Assembly: GCA_024404025.1 (NCBI GenBank)
Contig: JAKSQP010000005.1
Location: 61,463 to 125,462, forward strand
Source of the DNA: Clostridia bacterium
GTDB taxonomy: Bacteria > Bacillota > Clostridia > Oscillospirales > Acutalibacteraceae
Direction: 5' to 3'
Length of the DNA stretch: 64,000 bases
The translations under genes and the position numbers were made by a program. Below are positions 1 through 8,968 of the stretch, one piece after another (positions within the stretch are counted from its first letter, which is position 1; every line of letters begins with the position of its first letter). The notes under the pieces are model-generated. The model worked only from the letters and a program-made list of their open reading frames with translations, did no database searches and was not told the DNA's origin.

Positions 1-1
1 C

Positions 2-985
2 AATCCCGGAATTGACTGCACGGAGGAATTCAGAAAGAAATACAAAAACAAATTCAAGCCCAATCCCGAAAGAGCGGAAGAACTTCGCAGAGAATTCAGA
101 AAAGGTTTTGAAGATCCGATTGCTCCGAGAATATGGCCGAATCTTCAATGGGCATACGGCATGATGGGCTCGAATCTTAAGGTTTATGTTGATAAACTCC
201 GCAAACATATCGGCCCGAATGTTCCGATTCACAATATGGGATATGCCGCTGCAGAGGGATTTTTTGCAACGCCCACGGAGCTTGATGCTTCGGACTATGT
301 TCTTACTCCTTATACGGTGTTCTTTGAATTCCTGCCCGTCAATAACGGCGAAGAAAAAGCCGATGATAATCAGAAGCCTCTTCTTATCAATGAGCTTGAG
401 GTCGGCAAGGAATACGAAATCATCGTTTCCAATTTCTCCGGTCTTTACAGATACAAAATGGAGGATGTTATCAAGGTTACGAGAATGTATAACAACACTC
501 CCGAAGTTGAGCTTATGTTCAGGCAGAATCTTTCAATGAATGTTGCCAACGAAAAGACCACTACCGATATGATAAGCGCCGCCGCTCAACGCATTGCCGG
601 CGAGATCGGCGTTGAATATCAGGGCTTCAGCTTCTATCCCGATTTTTCAACCAAGCCGCCGAGATACACGATGCTTGCCGAAATCAAGGGCGGAGTTCCC
701 GATGAAGAAACAAGGCAGAAATTTGTTGAAGCTCTTGACCGGGCAATGGACGATATAAACGAAAAATACTATAAATATCGCCGCTGGGGTATGCTCAATA
801 AGCCCGAAGTATTCTTCCTCAAAGAGCAGACCTATGTTGATTATAATAAGTTCCTTGCGGCAAAGGGTGTAGTTCTTAATCAGATAAAGCCCGTTACCGT
901 TATCAACAACGATGAAAGAAGAAAGTTCTTCTTCGGCCATGTTGCAGGTGACCACGAGCTTGCAAAAGAGCTTTCAAAAGACTGA
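2..985 (+). CDS. GH3 auxin-responsive promoter family protein, C-terminal part (5' end outside window)
   Basis: The reading frame is open from base 2, so only the last 327 or so residues are present and the start lies upstream of the window. GH3 proteins belong to the ANL adenylating superfamily; the plant members conjugate amino acids to acyl acids such as auxin or jasmonate. The visible part has the family pattern in which an AAEGFF segment is followed about 20 residues later by a Y-x-L-x-P stretch and FFEF, and then by the YRY(K/R)-x-D-V-I core strand. Bacterial GH3 proteins have no settled substrate, so acyl-amide synthesis is an inference. The gene ends at a strong terminator just before lepA, which makes it the last gene of its transcript. 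The fold assignment is firm and the substrate is unknown. Confidence 0.85.
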   Translation, partial: NPGIDCTEEFRKKYKNKFKPNPERAEELRREFRKGFEDPIAPRIWPNLQWAYGMMGSNLKVYVDKLRKHIGPNVPIHNMGYAAAEGFFATPTELDASDYVLTPYTVFFEFLPVNNGEEKADDNQKPLLINELEVGKEYEIIVSNFSGLYRYKMEDVIKVTRMYNNTPEVELMFRQNLSMNVANEKTTTDMISAAAQRIAGEIGVEYQGFSFYPDFSTKPPRYTMLAEIKGGVPDEETRQKFVEALDRAMDDINEKYYKYRRWGMLNKPEVFFLKEQTYVDYNKFLAAKGVVLNQIKPVTVINNDERRKFFFGHVAGDHELAKELSKD

Positions 986-990
986 TATCG

Positions 991-1019
991 AAAATCCGCT
1001 CTACGGAGCGGATTTTTTT
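991..1019 (+). terminator. Intrinsic terminator after the GH3-family gene
   Basis: An 11-base stem (AAAATCCGCTC paired with its complement) with a three-base loop is followed directly by a run of T, starting 6 bases after the GH3 stop codon. Confidence 0.85.
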
Positions 1020-1091
1020 CTTGACCGTTTGTCTTTTTTTTGTTATTATATAAAATATATTATAAGGCTCTTTGAAAAGGAGAAAACCGAA

Positions 1092-2906
1092 GTGGCAGTT
1101 TCAAAAAACAAAATCAGAAATTTCTGCATCATAGCTCATATAGATCACGGCAAGTCAACCCTTGCGGACAGACTTCTCGAAAAAACAAAATCGGTTGCTT
1201 TAAGGGATATGACTGCACAGCTCCTTGATAAAATGGACCTCGAAAGAGAAAGAGGAATAACCATCAAGGCTCACGCCGTTAAGCTCAATTATCTTGCTGA
1301 AGACGGCGAGGAATATGTGCTGAATCTTATCGACACCCCGGGCCATGTTGACTTCAATTATGAGGTTTCACGTTCTCTTGCCGCCTGCGAGGGAGCGGTG
1401 CTTATCGTTGATGCTTCGCAGGGAGTTGAAGCGCAGACGCTTGCAAATACCTATCTTGCTCTTGATCACGATCTTGAGCTTGTTCCGGTTATCAATAAGA
1501 TTGACCTTCCTTCGGCTGATCCGGACAGAGTTGCCGCCGAGGTTGAAGATGTTATCGGGCTTGACTGTTCCGAAGCTCCGAGGGTTTCGGCAAAAACGGG
1601 AGTTAATATTGAGCAGGTGCTTGAGCATATTGTTAAAGATATTCCCGCTCCGCAGGCAGATGACAGCAAGCCTCTGCGTGCGCTTATATTTGATTCCGTT
1701 TATGACAGTTACAAGGGCGTTATTGTTTATGTCAGAATCAAGGAAGGCAAAATAAAGCCCGGAGACACTATGAGAATGATGGCAACAGGCGCTGAATTCA
1801 CCGTTGTTGAAACCGGATATATGAGAGCGCAGGAGCCGGAGCCCTGCAAGGAACTCACCGCAGGCGAGGTCGGTTATATCACGGCTTCAATCAAAACAGT
1901 CAGCGATGCGAGGGTCGGCGACACGGTCACAACTGCCGAAAATCCCGCTTCGGAGCCTCTTCCCGGTTACAGAAAAGTCAATCCCATGGTTTATTGCGGA
2001 ATTTATCCCGCAGACGGAGCGGATTACGAAAATCTGCGTGATGCTCTTGAAAAGCTTCAGCTCAATGATGCGGCTCTCACATACGAGCCGGAAACTTCCG
2101 GCGCACTCGGCTTCGGTTTCAGATGCGGTTTCCTCGGTTTGCTTCATCTTGAAATCATTCAGGAGCGCCTTGAAAGAGAATATGACCTTGACCTTGTAAC
2201 AACCATTCCGAGCGTTGTTTATAAAATAAATCTTGCGGACGGCTCGATGATCGAAATTGATAATCCGACTCATTATCCCGACCCGGCAAATATCGTTTCC
2301 TGCGAAGAGCCGTTTACCGATGCGCATATCTATTCTCCTGCCGATTATGTCGGAACGATAATGGATCTCTGCCAGGACAGAAGAGGCGTTTTCAAAAATA
2401 TGGATTATATCACTCCGGACAGAGTTGATATTCATTATGAGCTTCCTCTCAACGAAATAATCTACGATTTCTTTGATTCTCTGAAATCGAGAACGAGAGG
2501 CTATGCTTCGTTTGACTATGAAATAAGCGATTACCGCAAATCAAATCTTGTTAAGCTTGATGTTCTTCTTAACGGCGATATTATTGATGCTCTCTCGTTC
2601 ATCATTCATTCCGAAAAGGCATACAGCAAGGCAAGAAAGATTGCCGAAAGACTTAAAGAAAACATTCCCCGTCAGATGTTTGAGATTCCCATTCAGATCG
2701 GCATCGGCGGCAAGATAATAGCCCGTGAAACCGTTAAGGCAATGCGCAAGGATGTTCTTGCAAAGTGCTATGGCGGCGATATTACGAGAAAGAAAAAGCT
2801 TCTTGAAAAACAGAAAGAAGGCAAAAAGAGAATGCGTCACTTCGGCACGGTTGAAGTTCCGCAGGAGGCATTCATGGCGGTTCTTAAGCTTGATGACAAT
2901 GATTAA
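1092..2906 (+). CDS. lepA: Elongation factor 4 (LepA), ribosome back-translocating GTPase
   Basis: LepA is a cytoplasmic translational GTPase that acts on stalled or mistranslocated ribosomes. All five G motifs are visible: AHIDHGKST (about residues 15-23), RERGITI, DTPGH, NKID and SAKTG. They are followed by the EF-G-like domains and the LepA-specific C-terminal domain ([15 protein letters not shown] and [18 protein letters not shown]). The frame is open further upstream, but the GTG at 1092 is the likely start: it gives 604 residues, the usual family length, begins just before the conserved [15 protein letters not shown] region, and has an AAGGAG ribosome binding site at 1077-1082. The 3' end overlaps hemW by 8-14 bases, indicating translational coupling. 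Pairing of lepA with hemW is common in Firmicutes. Confidence 0.97.
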   Translation: MAVSKNKIRNFCIIAHIDHGKSTLADRLLEKTKSVALRDMTAQLLDKMDLERERGITIKAHAVKLNYLAEDGEEYVLNLIDTPGHVDFNYEVSRSLAACEGAVLIVDASQGVEAQTLANTYLALDHDLELVPVINKIDLPSADPDRVAAEVEDVIGLDCSEAPRVSAKTGVNIEQVLEHIVKDIPAPQADDSKPLRALIFDSVYDSYKGVIVYVRIKEGKIKPGDTMRMMATGAEFTVVETGYMRAQEPEPCKELTAGEVGYITASIKTVSDARVGDTVTTAENPASEPLPGYRKVNPMVYCGIYPADGADYENLRDALEKLQLNDAALTYEPETSGALGFGFRCGFLGLLHLEIIQERLEREYDLDLVTTIPSVVYKINLADGSMIEIDNPTHYPDPANIVSCEEPFTDAHIYSPADYVGTIMDLCQDRRGVFKNMDYITPDRVDIHYELPLNEIIYDFFDSLKSRTRGYASFDYEISDYRKSNLVKLDVLLNGDIIDALSFIIHSEKAYSKARKIAERLKENIPRQMFEIPIQIGIGGKIIARETVKAMRKDVLAKCYGGDITRKKKLLEKQKEGKKRMRHFGTVEVPQEAFMAVLKLDDND

Positions 2907-3999
2907 GCCCATCGGATTATATCTGCATATTCCGTTCTGCAGAGGCAAATGTCCGTATTGCGATTTTTATTCGGTATATCCGGATGAGGAAACGGTTGAA
3001 GCTTATGTTTCCGGGCTTATCCGAAAAATTGACCGCGAAGACCGCATTTACGATACCGTTTATTTCGGAGGCGGAACTCCGTCGCTGCTCGGAGCGGAAA
3101 GAATAAGCCGGATAATGAGCCGGATAAGAAGAACGGAAAACTGCGAAGCAACGCTTGAATGCAATCCGTCCGACACGGGCGCAGTTGATTCGTCTTTTGA
3201 TTTCAGGGCCGCAGCAGAAAGCGGAATAAACCGCATTTCAATGGGGCTTCAGAGCGCAGTTGATTCCGAAAGAAAAGCTCTCGGCAGAAGGGCTGGCTGC
3301 GATGATGTTTCAAGAGCGGTGGAAAGAATTTTCAGAGCCGGAATCAGAAATGTTTCGCTTGACCTGATGCTCGGAATTCCGTTTCAGACTCCCGAAAGCC
3401 TTGAAAAATCAATTGATTTCTGCGCTTCGTCCGGCGCAAGTCATGTGAGCGCATATATTCTGAAAATCGAAGAGGGAACTCGTTTTTACGAAAAGAGAAA
3501 CGAGCTTATTCTTCCCGATGAGGATGAAACATGCGAGTTGTATTTGCAGACCGTTTCATCTCTTGAATCAAAAGGATTTCACCAGTATGAAATTTCAAAT
3601 TTCGCAAAGGAAGGCTTTGAAAGCAGGCACAATCTGAAATATTGGCGCTGCGAAGAATATCTCGGAATCGGTGCGGCAGCGCATTCCTTTGTTGACGGAA
3701 AAAGATTCTTTTACGGCAGAAACGCAGAGGATTTTATAAACGGAGTTTTGCCTGTTGAAGACGGAGCCGGCGGTGGTGAAGAAGAATTCGTTATGCTTGC
3801 GCTTCGCCTTTCGGAAGGCTTATCCGAAAAGAAATTTGCAGACAGATACGGAAAACTACTTCCCGAAAAATTCAAAAACAAGGCGGATTTTCTGATTGAA
3901 AAAGGGCTTATGAATTATTCGTGCGGTGCATATTCGCTGACGGAAAGAGGATTTCTGCTTTCAAATCCGGTTATCTGCGAGCTGATTGAATGCCTTTGA
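2893..3999 (+). CDS. hemW: Radical SAM heme chaperone HemW
   Basis: HemW is a HemN-like radical SAM protein that binds heme and is thought to hand it to target proteins; it lacks coproporphyrinogen dehydrogenase activity. The iron-sulfur motif CxxxCxxC is at residues 16-23 ([12 protein letters not shown]), followed by the SAM-binding FGGGTPSLL segment, SMGLQS, and the C-terminal HN-x-x-YW and GIGAAAHS motifs. Length is 368 residues from the ATG at 2893, typical of HemW and shorter than HemN. A second in-frame ATG at 2899 is also possible. The start overlaps the end of lepA. Function follows the family; HemW and HemN are often confused in annotation. Confidence 0.92.
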   Translation: MTMIKPIGLYLHIPFCRGKCPYCDFYSVYPDEETVEAYVSGLIRKIDREDRIYDTVYFGGGTPSLLGAERISRIMSRIRRTENCEATLECNPSDTGAVDSSFDFRAAAESGINRISMGLQSAVDSERKALGRRAGCDDVSRAVERIFRAGIRNVSLDLMLGIPFQTPESLEKSIDFCASSGASHVSAYILKIEEGTRFYEKRNELILPDEDETCELYLQTVSSLESKGFHQYEISNFAKEGFESRHNLKYWRCEEYLGIGAAAHSFVDGKRFFYGRNAEDFINGVLPVEDGAGGGEEEFVMLALRLSEGLSEKKFADRYGKLLPEKFKNKADFLIEKGLMNYSCGAYSLTERGFLLSNPVICELIECL

Positions 4000-4000
4000 G

Positions 4001-4029
4001 TTGCATTTTTCGGCGTAATATGTTATAGT
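4001..4029 (+). promoter_or_regulatory. Promoter of the secreted-protein gene at 4077
   Basis: TTGCAT at 4001-4006 and TATAGT at 4024-4029 are separated by 17 bases, with a TG at 4021-4022 giving an extended -10. It begins right after the hemW stop. Confidence 0.7.
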
Positions 4030-4076
4030 TAAAAAGGATAAGAAATTATCCGAATAATAAAAACGGAGGAAAAACA

Positions 4077-4727
4077 ATGAAAAAGACAATATGCGGAATT
4101 CTTGCTGCGGTTATTCTTGTTGTTTCGGTATTCTCGATCAACGCATTTGCGGCGGAAACCAAAACCGACACGCTCTTTGATACGATCAAGAATTCAAAGG
4201 AGCTTTCTCTCACATTTACCGCAGGTGACACAATTCTCGGCTCTTCAACAGACACGGTCCATGTTAAGGGCAACGACATTGCGTATGAGTATAACACCGG
4301 ATTCCTTAAGGTCATGGTAGTGCTCAAGGACGGAACGGCTTATGCCTATCTTCCGATGCTTCCGTTCTTTTATGTAAAGCTTGCGAACACCGGAATCATC
4401 AAAATTGATGTCTGGCAGATCATCAACACCGCATTCGGAATTACTCAGGGCGTTCTTAACTATGTCGGCTCATCGACCGAGACTGTTGACGGCAAGGATT
4501 ATTATGTTGAAGAATTCAACGACAGAGCGCAGGTAACTTCAAAGTTTTATTATGAAGGCGATACTCTCAAGATGCTTTCCGTTAAGGATGCGAGAACAGG
4601 CTCAACGCAGAACACTCTCTTTGACAGCTATTCGTTTACGGTCAGCGACAGCGTATTCGCTACCCCCTCGGGATTTGACCTTTCAATTATTTTCTCATGG
4701 CTTTTTTCCGCTCTTATAGGAGCTTAA
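4077..4727 (+). CDS. Secreted protein of unknown function
   Basis: I do not recognise this 216-residue protein. It begins with a clear signal peptide (MKKTICGILAAVILVV... ending at AFA before residue 27, a normal signal peptidase I site). The mature part is predicted to be mostly beta strand, with alternating short hydrophobic segments and repeated T-V-x-x-K/D-G turns. This resembles the shape of LolA/LppX-type lipid-binding or DUF-type lipoprotein domains, but there is no lipobox cysteine, so that is only a structural guess. The last 20 residues are hydrophobic (FDLSIIFSWLFSALIGA). The ATG has a good GGAGGA site at 4065-4070. It has its own promoter and terminator and is therefore a single-gene unit. 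Confidence 0.8.
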   Translation: MKKTICGILAAVILVVSVFSINAFAAETKTDTLFDTIKNSKELSLTFTAGDTILGSSTDTVHVKGNDIAYEYNTGFLKVMVVLKDGTAYAYLPMLPFFYVKLANTGIIKIDVWQIINTAFGITQGVLNYVGSSTETVDGKDYYVEEFNDRAQVTSKFYYEGDTLKMLSVKDARTGSTQNTLFDSYSFTVSDSVFATPSGFDLSIIFSWLFSALIGA

Positions 4728-4750
4728 AACCTCGTGACTTTAAAATTCAG

Positions 4751-4776
4751 CCGCTCTCTTTTGAGAGCGGTTTTTT
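4751..4776 (+). terminator. Intrinsic terminator after the secreted unknown protein
   Basis: CCGCTCTC and GAGAGCGG form the stem with a TTTT loop, followed by six T residues; located 23 bases after the stop codon. Confidence 0.88.
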
Positions 4777-4865
4777 GAAAAATGAAAGGATGTGTCCAAC
4801 GAAAACAGAAAACAAAATGAGCCGGGCGAAAATCTTGTTATCAAAAAGTAAAAGAGGATGTTTAT

Positions 4866-5885
4866 ATGATCAAATCAGCAAAAAAAGAATTTGTTTTTGA
4901 AAACGGGGCAGTCACTCCATCATGCCACGCATCAACGGTTCTTCCGCTTGACAACGGCGAAGTTATAGCTGCGTGGTTCGGCGGAAAGCACGAAAAGAAT
5001 CCCGATGTTGAAATATATGTTTCAATAAGAAGCGCCGAGGGCGTATGGGGCAAGCCGGTCATTGTTTCGGATAATGACAAGGTTGCTCATTGGAATCCCG
5101 TGCTTTATAAGAGGCAGAACGGCGAAATCATTCTGTATTTCAAATACGGAGCCGAAATTCCGACCTGGATAACTAAATATGTTATAAGCAAGGATAACGG
5201 CAGAACATGGTCAGAGCCGAAGGAGCTGGTTGCCGGTGATATAGGCGGCAGAGGACCGGTCAAGGATAAATGTCTTCTTCTTTCAAACGGCGTTCTTCTT
5301 GCTCCGGCTTCAACAGAGGGCGGAAAATGGCTCTGCTTTATTGACCGCTCGGAGGATGACGGACTCACATGGGAAAGAACGGATTATTTTCCGCAGCCGA
5401 AATACAGAGGCGTTAATGTCGGGCTTATTCAGCCGACTCTGTGGGAATCTGCTCCCGGAATTGTTCATTGCTTTATGCGTTCCAACGCAGGTGCGATTTA
5501 TCGCAGCGATTCCGGTGATTACGGCAAAACCTGGTCGAAGCCGAAGCGCACAAGGCTTCCGAATAATAATTCGGGAATCGACTGCGCAAAGGATGATAAC
5601 GGAAGACTATGGCTTCTTTATAATCCCGTTGATGTCAACTGGGGAGTCAGGTATCCTCTTCTGCTTTCCTGCTCGGATAACAACGGCAAATCTTTTGAGC
5701 CGATCCTCAACTGCGAACCGGGCTTCAGATGTGCTCCCGAAATGGTTGAGCCGAACAAAAAAATGTCAAAGCAGGCGAGGGGAGAATTTTCTTATCCCGC
5801 AATCGTTTATTCGGATAATAAGCTGTTTATTTCTTATACATATAACCGAAAACAGATAGTTTTCTGGAAAATAGAGCTTGAATAA
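4866..5885 (+). CDS. Sialidase-fold (BNR_2 / Asp-box) glycosidase-like protein, cytoplasmic
   Basis: This 339-residue protein is a six-bladed beta-propeller of the sialidase type. At least four Asp-box turns (S-x-D-x-G-x-T-W and variants) can be seen: SKDNGRTW, SEDDGLTW, SGDYGKTW and a degenerate CSDNNGKSF. The N-terminal part (HASTVLPLDNGEVIAAWFGG...) matches the BNR_2 proteins annotated as exo-alpha-sialidase. There is no signal peptide or membrane segment, so it would act on imported oligosaccharides inside the cell, unlike classical secreted sialidases. No nan genes for sialic acid use are nearby; the convergent neighbour is rhaA. Substrate is unknown; BNR-fold enzymes include sialidases and alpha-L-rhamnosidases. 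The ATG follows an AGAGGA site. Confidence 0.8.
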   Translation: MIKSAKKEFVFENGAVTPSCHASTVLPLDNGEVIAAWFGGKHEKNPDVEIYVSIRSAEGVWGKPVIVSDNDKVAHWNPVLYKRQNGEIILYFKYGAEIPTWITKYVISKDNGRTWSEPKELVAGDIGGRGPVKDKCLLLSNGVLLAPASTEGGKWLCFIDRSEDDGLTWERTDYFPQPKYRGVNVGLIQPTLWESAPGIVHCFMRSNAGAIYRSDSGDYGKTWSKPKRTRLPNNNSGIDCAKDDNGRLWLLYNPVDVNWGVRYPLLLSCSDNNGKSFEPILNCEPGFRCAPEMVEPNKKMSKQARGEFSYPAIVYSDNKLFISYTYNRKQIVFWKIELE

Positions 5886-5888
5886 CAA

Positions 5889-5926
5889 AAGAAAGCACGG
5901 TAATCATTTCAGATTACCGTGCTTTT
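5889..5926. terminator. Bidirectional terminator shared by the BNR gene and rhaA
   Basis: AGCACGGTAATC and GATTACCGTGCT form a 12-base stem with A-rich and T-rich flanks on both sides, so it can end transcription from either direction between these convergent genes. Confidence 0.85.
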
Positions 5927-5932
5927 GCCTAT

Positions 5933-7171
5933 TTAATTACGCAGCGAGAGAACTTCGCTTTCATATTTTTTGATTTCTTCAAAATAATTCTTTTCAACGC
6001 CTTCACGGGCAAGGAATTCATCCCAGATATCTCCGAACGGAGCTGTTTTCATTTCCTCCATAAGAACCATAAGTTCTGATGTTTCGGCATTATCCTGAAG
6101 CTCCTTCATCTTTGCATCCGGCTGAAGCATTGCAAAAAGGAGAGCCTTCTGAACATTGCGAACGCCCGTTACCCAAGCGGAAATGCGGTTTATCGAAGCG
6201 TCAAAATAGTCTGTTGCAATGAACACTCTGTCAAGAGCATCGTTACGAACGATTTCTTTTGCGATTTCCTTTGTTTCGTCATCAAAGATAACAACATGGT
6301 CGCTGTCCCAGCGAACGCCTCTTGTTATGTGAAGAGCAATTTTATCGTTGAAGAGCAGAAGAGTGGGAATTTTATCCGAAACGACCTCTGTGGGATGATA
6401 GTGTCCGTTGTCCATAAGGGGAACAATGCCGTTTTTTGTTGAATAGCTCAAGCAGAATTCAGCAGAGCCGACTGTGTAGCTTTCAAGTCCGATTCCGAAA
6501 ACCTTTGATTCAAGGGTAACATAAACCTTGCTTTTGTCATAGGGAATTGAAAGAATTTCGTCAAGCGATTTCTTGAATCTTGCTCTGGGAGCAAATCTGT
6601 CGGCGGGAATATCCTTATATCCGTCGGGAATCCAGAAATTGATAACGCAGGGAATGCCTGTTTCTTCGGCAAAATATTCCGCAATGCGGATGCAGGCTTT
6701 TCCGTGCTCAACCCAATACGAACGCACTTCTTCATCGGGAGATGAAAGAGTAAGATTATCCTTTACCATGGGATGAGAGAAGAATGTGGGATTAAAATCA
6801 ATGCCCATATTCCTTGCCTTTGCGTATTCGACCCACTTTTTAAAGTGCTTCGGCTCGATTTTATCTCTGCCGACAGCTTCTTCATCAAAGATTGCATAGC
6901 TGGCGTGGAGATTCAGCTTCTTTTTGCCGGGGATGAGCGAAAACGCCTTGTCAAGGTCAGCCATAAGCTCTTCGGGAGTTCTTGCCTTGCCGGGATAGTT
7001 GCCGGTGGTCTGAATTCCTCCGGAGAGCGCTTCTTTATTGTCAAAACCCGTAACATCGTCGCCCTGCCAGCAATGAACGGATATGGTAACATCTTTAAGC
7101 TTTTCAATAGCCGCTTCGGCATTGATTCCGTATGATGAATAAATTTCTTTTGCAGATTCAAAACGATTCAA
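5933..7171 (-). CDS. rhaA: L-rhamnose isomerase
   Basis: RhaA converts L-rhamnose to L-rhamnulose in the cytoplasm using divalent metal ions in a TIM barrel. The 412-residue sequence follows the E. coli-type enzyme along its length: HCWQGDDVTGF near residue 34, GGIQTTGNYPGKAR, LNLHA, DFNPTFFSHP, WIPDG, ESKVFGIGLESYTVGS, DNGHYHPTEVVSDKI, RWDSDHVV and DASINRI. The start is TTG at 7169-7171, eight bases after an AAAGGAG site; no better ATG fits. It is a single gene here: rhaB, rhaD and a rhamnose regulator are not adjacent. Upstream is AT-rich, with a TATAAT-like hexamer but no good -35, so I do not call its promoter. Confidence 0.95.
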   Translation of the reverse strand: MNRFESAKEIYSSYGINAEAAIEKLKDVTISVHCWQGDDVTGFDNKEALSGGIQTTGNYPGKARTPEELMADLDKAFSLIPGKKKLNLHASYAIFDEEAVGRDKIEPKHFKKWVEYAKARNMGIDFNPTFFSHPMVKDNLTLSSPDEEVRSYWVEHGKACIRIAEYFAEETGIPCVINFWIPDGYKDIPADRFAPRARFKKSLDEILSIPYDKSKVYVTLESKVFGIGLESYTVGSAEFCLSYSTKNGIVPLMDNGHYHPTEVVSDKIPTLLLFNDKIALHITRGVRWDSDHVVIFDDETKEIAKEIVRNDALDRVFIATDYFDASINRISAWVTGVRNVQKALLFAMLQPDAKMKELQDNAETSELMVLMEEMKTAPFGDIWDEFLAREGVEKNYFEEIKKYESEVLSLRN

Positions 7172-7240
7172 ATCAATCGCTCCTTTGTTTGTGATTTATA
7201 TTATAATATCATATTATTTCCTTAAGAGCAATAGATAAAG

Positions 7241-7272
7241 AAAAAAAGCGGATGTCGATGACATCCGCTTTT
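7241..7272 (-). terminator. Terminator of the purine operon, after fhs
   Basis: On the minus strand an AAAGCGGATGTC-type stem with a small loop is followed by a run of seven T residues. It lies just past the fhs stop codon. Confidence 0.88.
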
Positions 7273-7279
7273 GAAATTT

Positions 7280-8956
7280 TTAAAAGAGACCTGAAATCTT
7301 GCCGTTTTCGTCAACGTCAATTCTTTCTGCCGCAGGTGACTTGGGAAGGCCGGGCATTGTGAGAATGTCGCCGGTGAGAACAACGATGAAGCCTGCGCCT
7401 GCTGAAACCTTAACATTCTTGACCGTGACCTCAAAGCCTTCGGGGGCTCCGAGCTTTGTGGGGTCATCGGAGAAGCTGTACTGTGTTTTTGCAATGCAGA
7501 CGGGTACTTTGTCAAAGCCGAGAGCGGTGAGCTGTTCAATCTGCTTTCTTGCGGAGGGAACGATGTTAACGCCTGCGCCGCCGTAAATCTTCTTAACAAC
7601 TGCTTCGATCTTTTCTTCAATTGTCTGATCAAGCTCATACGAGAAGGTGAAATCTCCCTGCTCTTCATCGCAGAGACGGACAACCTCTTTGGCAAGCTCT
7701 TCGCCGCCTTTGCCGCCTTCAGCCCATACGGTTGAAAGAACGGTGTTAACGCCGAGCTCACGGCACTTCTTGATTATGAAATCAATTTCAGCGTCTGTGT
7801 CGGTCGGGAAACGGTTAACTGCAACAACGCAGGGGAGTTTATAAACATTTTTGATGTTTGAAACATGGCGAAGAAGGTTGGGAATGCCTTTTTCGAGAGC
7901 GGCAAGGTCTTCTGTGTTAAGAGATTTCTTGTCAAGACCTCCGTGCATCTTAAGAGCGCGGACTGTTGCAACAACAACAACTGCGTCGGGAGTAAGGCCT
8001 GCCATGCGGCACTTGATGTCAAGGAACTTTTCTGCGCCGAGGTCAGCGCCGAAGCCTGCTTCCGTAACGGTGTAGTCGCCCATCTTAAGAGCGAGCTTTG
8101 TTGCCATAACGGAGTTGCAGCCGTGAGCGATGTTTGCGAAAGGACCGCCGTGAACGAAAGCGGGTGTGCCTTCAAGGGTCTGAACAAGGTTGGGCTTGAG
8201 AGCATCCTTGAGAAGAGCTGTCATAGCGCCGACAGCTTTGAGGTCGCCTGCGGTAACGGGCTTGTCGTCATAAGTATAGCCGACGATGATTCTCGAAAGT
8301 CTTTCTTTGAGGTCTGTGATTGAATTTGCGAGGCAGAAAACAGCCATGATTTCACTTGCAACGGTGATGTCGAAGCCGTCTTCACGGGGAACGCCGTTTG
8401 CTTTTCCGCCCATGCCGTCAACGATGAAACGAAGCTGACGGTCATTCATATCAACGCAGCGCTTCCATGTGACCTTGCGAACATCAATGCCGAGAGCGTT
8501 GCCCTGCTGAATGTGATTATCGAGCATAGCCGCAAGAAGATTGTTTGCAGCTCCGATCGCATGGAAGTCTCCGGTAAAATGGAGGTTGATGTCTTCCATG
8601 GGAACGACCTGGGCATATCCGCCGCCTGCTGCTCCGCCTTTAACGCCGAAAACGGGGCCGAGGGAAGGCTCACGAAGAGCAACGGTAACATTCTTGCCGA
8701 TTCTCTTAAGACCGTCTGCAAGGCCGATAGTTGTTGTTGTTTTGCCTTCGCCTGCGGGAGTAGGTGTAATGGCAGTAACGAGAATGAGTTTGCCGTTTTT
8801 CTTGTCTGTTTCGTTGAGAAGAGAAAGATCAACCTTGGCTTTGTATCTGCCGTACTGTTCAATGTATTTTTCGTCAACATTTGCGATTTTGGCGATTTCG
8901 CTGATGTGCTTCATTTTGCACTGCTGAGCAATTTCAATATCTGATAAGTATGCCAT
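7280..8956 (-). CDS. fhs: Formate--tetrahydrofolate ligase
   Basis: Fhs (FTHFS) makes 10-formyl-THF from formate, THF and ATP. The 558-residue length is the family norm. Visible motifs are the [16 protein letters not shown]-binding loop (around residue 67), [25 protein letters not shown], the [10 protein letters not shown] and [14 protein letters not shown] regions and the C-terminal [18 protein letters not shown]. The ATG has a GGAG site. It is the last gene of the purine operon, 12 bases after purL, so its product directly feeds the two formyl-transfer steps catalysed by PurN and the AICAR formyltransferase encoded upstream. A formate channel is in the same operon. In acetogens Fhs also serves the Wood-Ljungdahl pathway, but nothing else of that pathway is in this window. 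Confidence 0.97.
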   Translation of the reverse strand: MAYLSDIEIAQQCKMKHISEIAKIANVDEKYIEQYGRYKAKVDLSLLNETDKKNGKLILVTAITPTPAGEGKTTTTIGLADGLKRIGKNVTVALREPSLGPVFGVKGGAAGGGYAQVVPMEDINLHFTGDFHAIGAANNLLAAMLDNHIQQGNALGIDVRKVTWKRCVDMNDRQLRFIVDGMGGKANGVPREDGFDITVASEIMAVFCLANSITDLKERLSRIIVGYTYDDKPVTAGDLKAVGAMTALLKDALKPNLVQTLEGTPAFVHGGPFANIAHGCNSVMATKLALKMGDYTVTEAGFGADLGAEKFLDIKCRMAGLTPDAVVVVATVRALKMHGGLDKKSLNTEDLAALEKGIPNLLRHVSNIKNVYKLPCVVAVNRFPTDTDAEIDFIIKKCRELGVNTVLSTVWAEGGKGGEELAKEVVRLCDEEQGDFTFSYELDQTIEEKIEAVVKKIYGGAGVNIVPSARKQIEQLTALGFDKVPVCIAKTQYSFSDDPTKLGAPEGFEVTVKNVKVSAGAGFIVVLTGDILTMPGLPKSPAAERIDVDENGKISGLF

Positions 8957-8968
8957 AATTATTCTCCG

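Noticed and set aside
1887..2435. 182-residue open frame on the minus strand inside lepA
   Set aside because: Antisense shadow of a conserved gene without a start signal.
2893..3999. hemN (oxygen-independent coproporphyrinogen III dehydrogenase)
   Set aside because: Length and the lepA neighbourhood fit HemW, a heme chaperone related to but shorter than HemN.
7195..7245. Promoter for rhaA
   Set aside because: A TATAAT is present on the minus strand, but no -35 hexamer lies at suitable distance.
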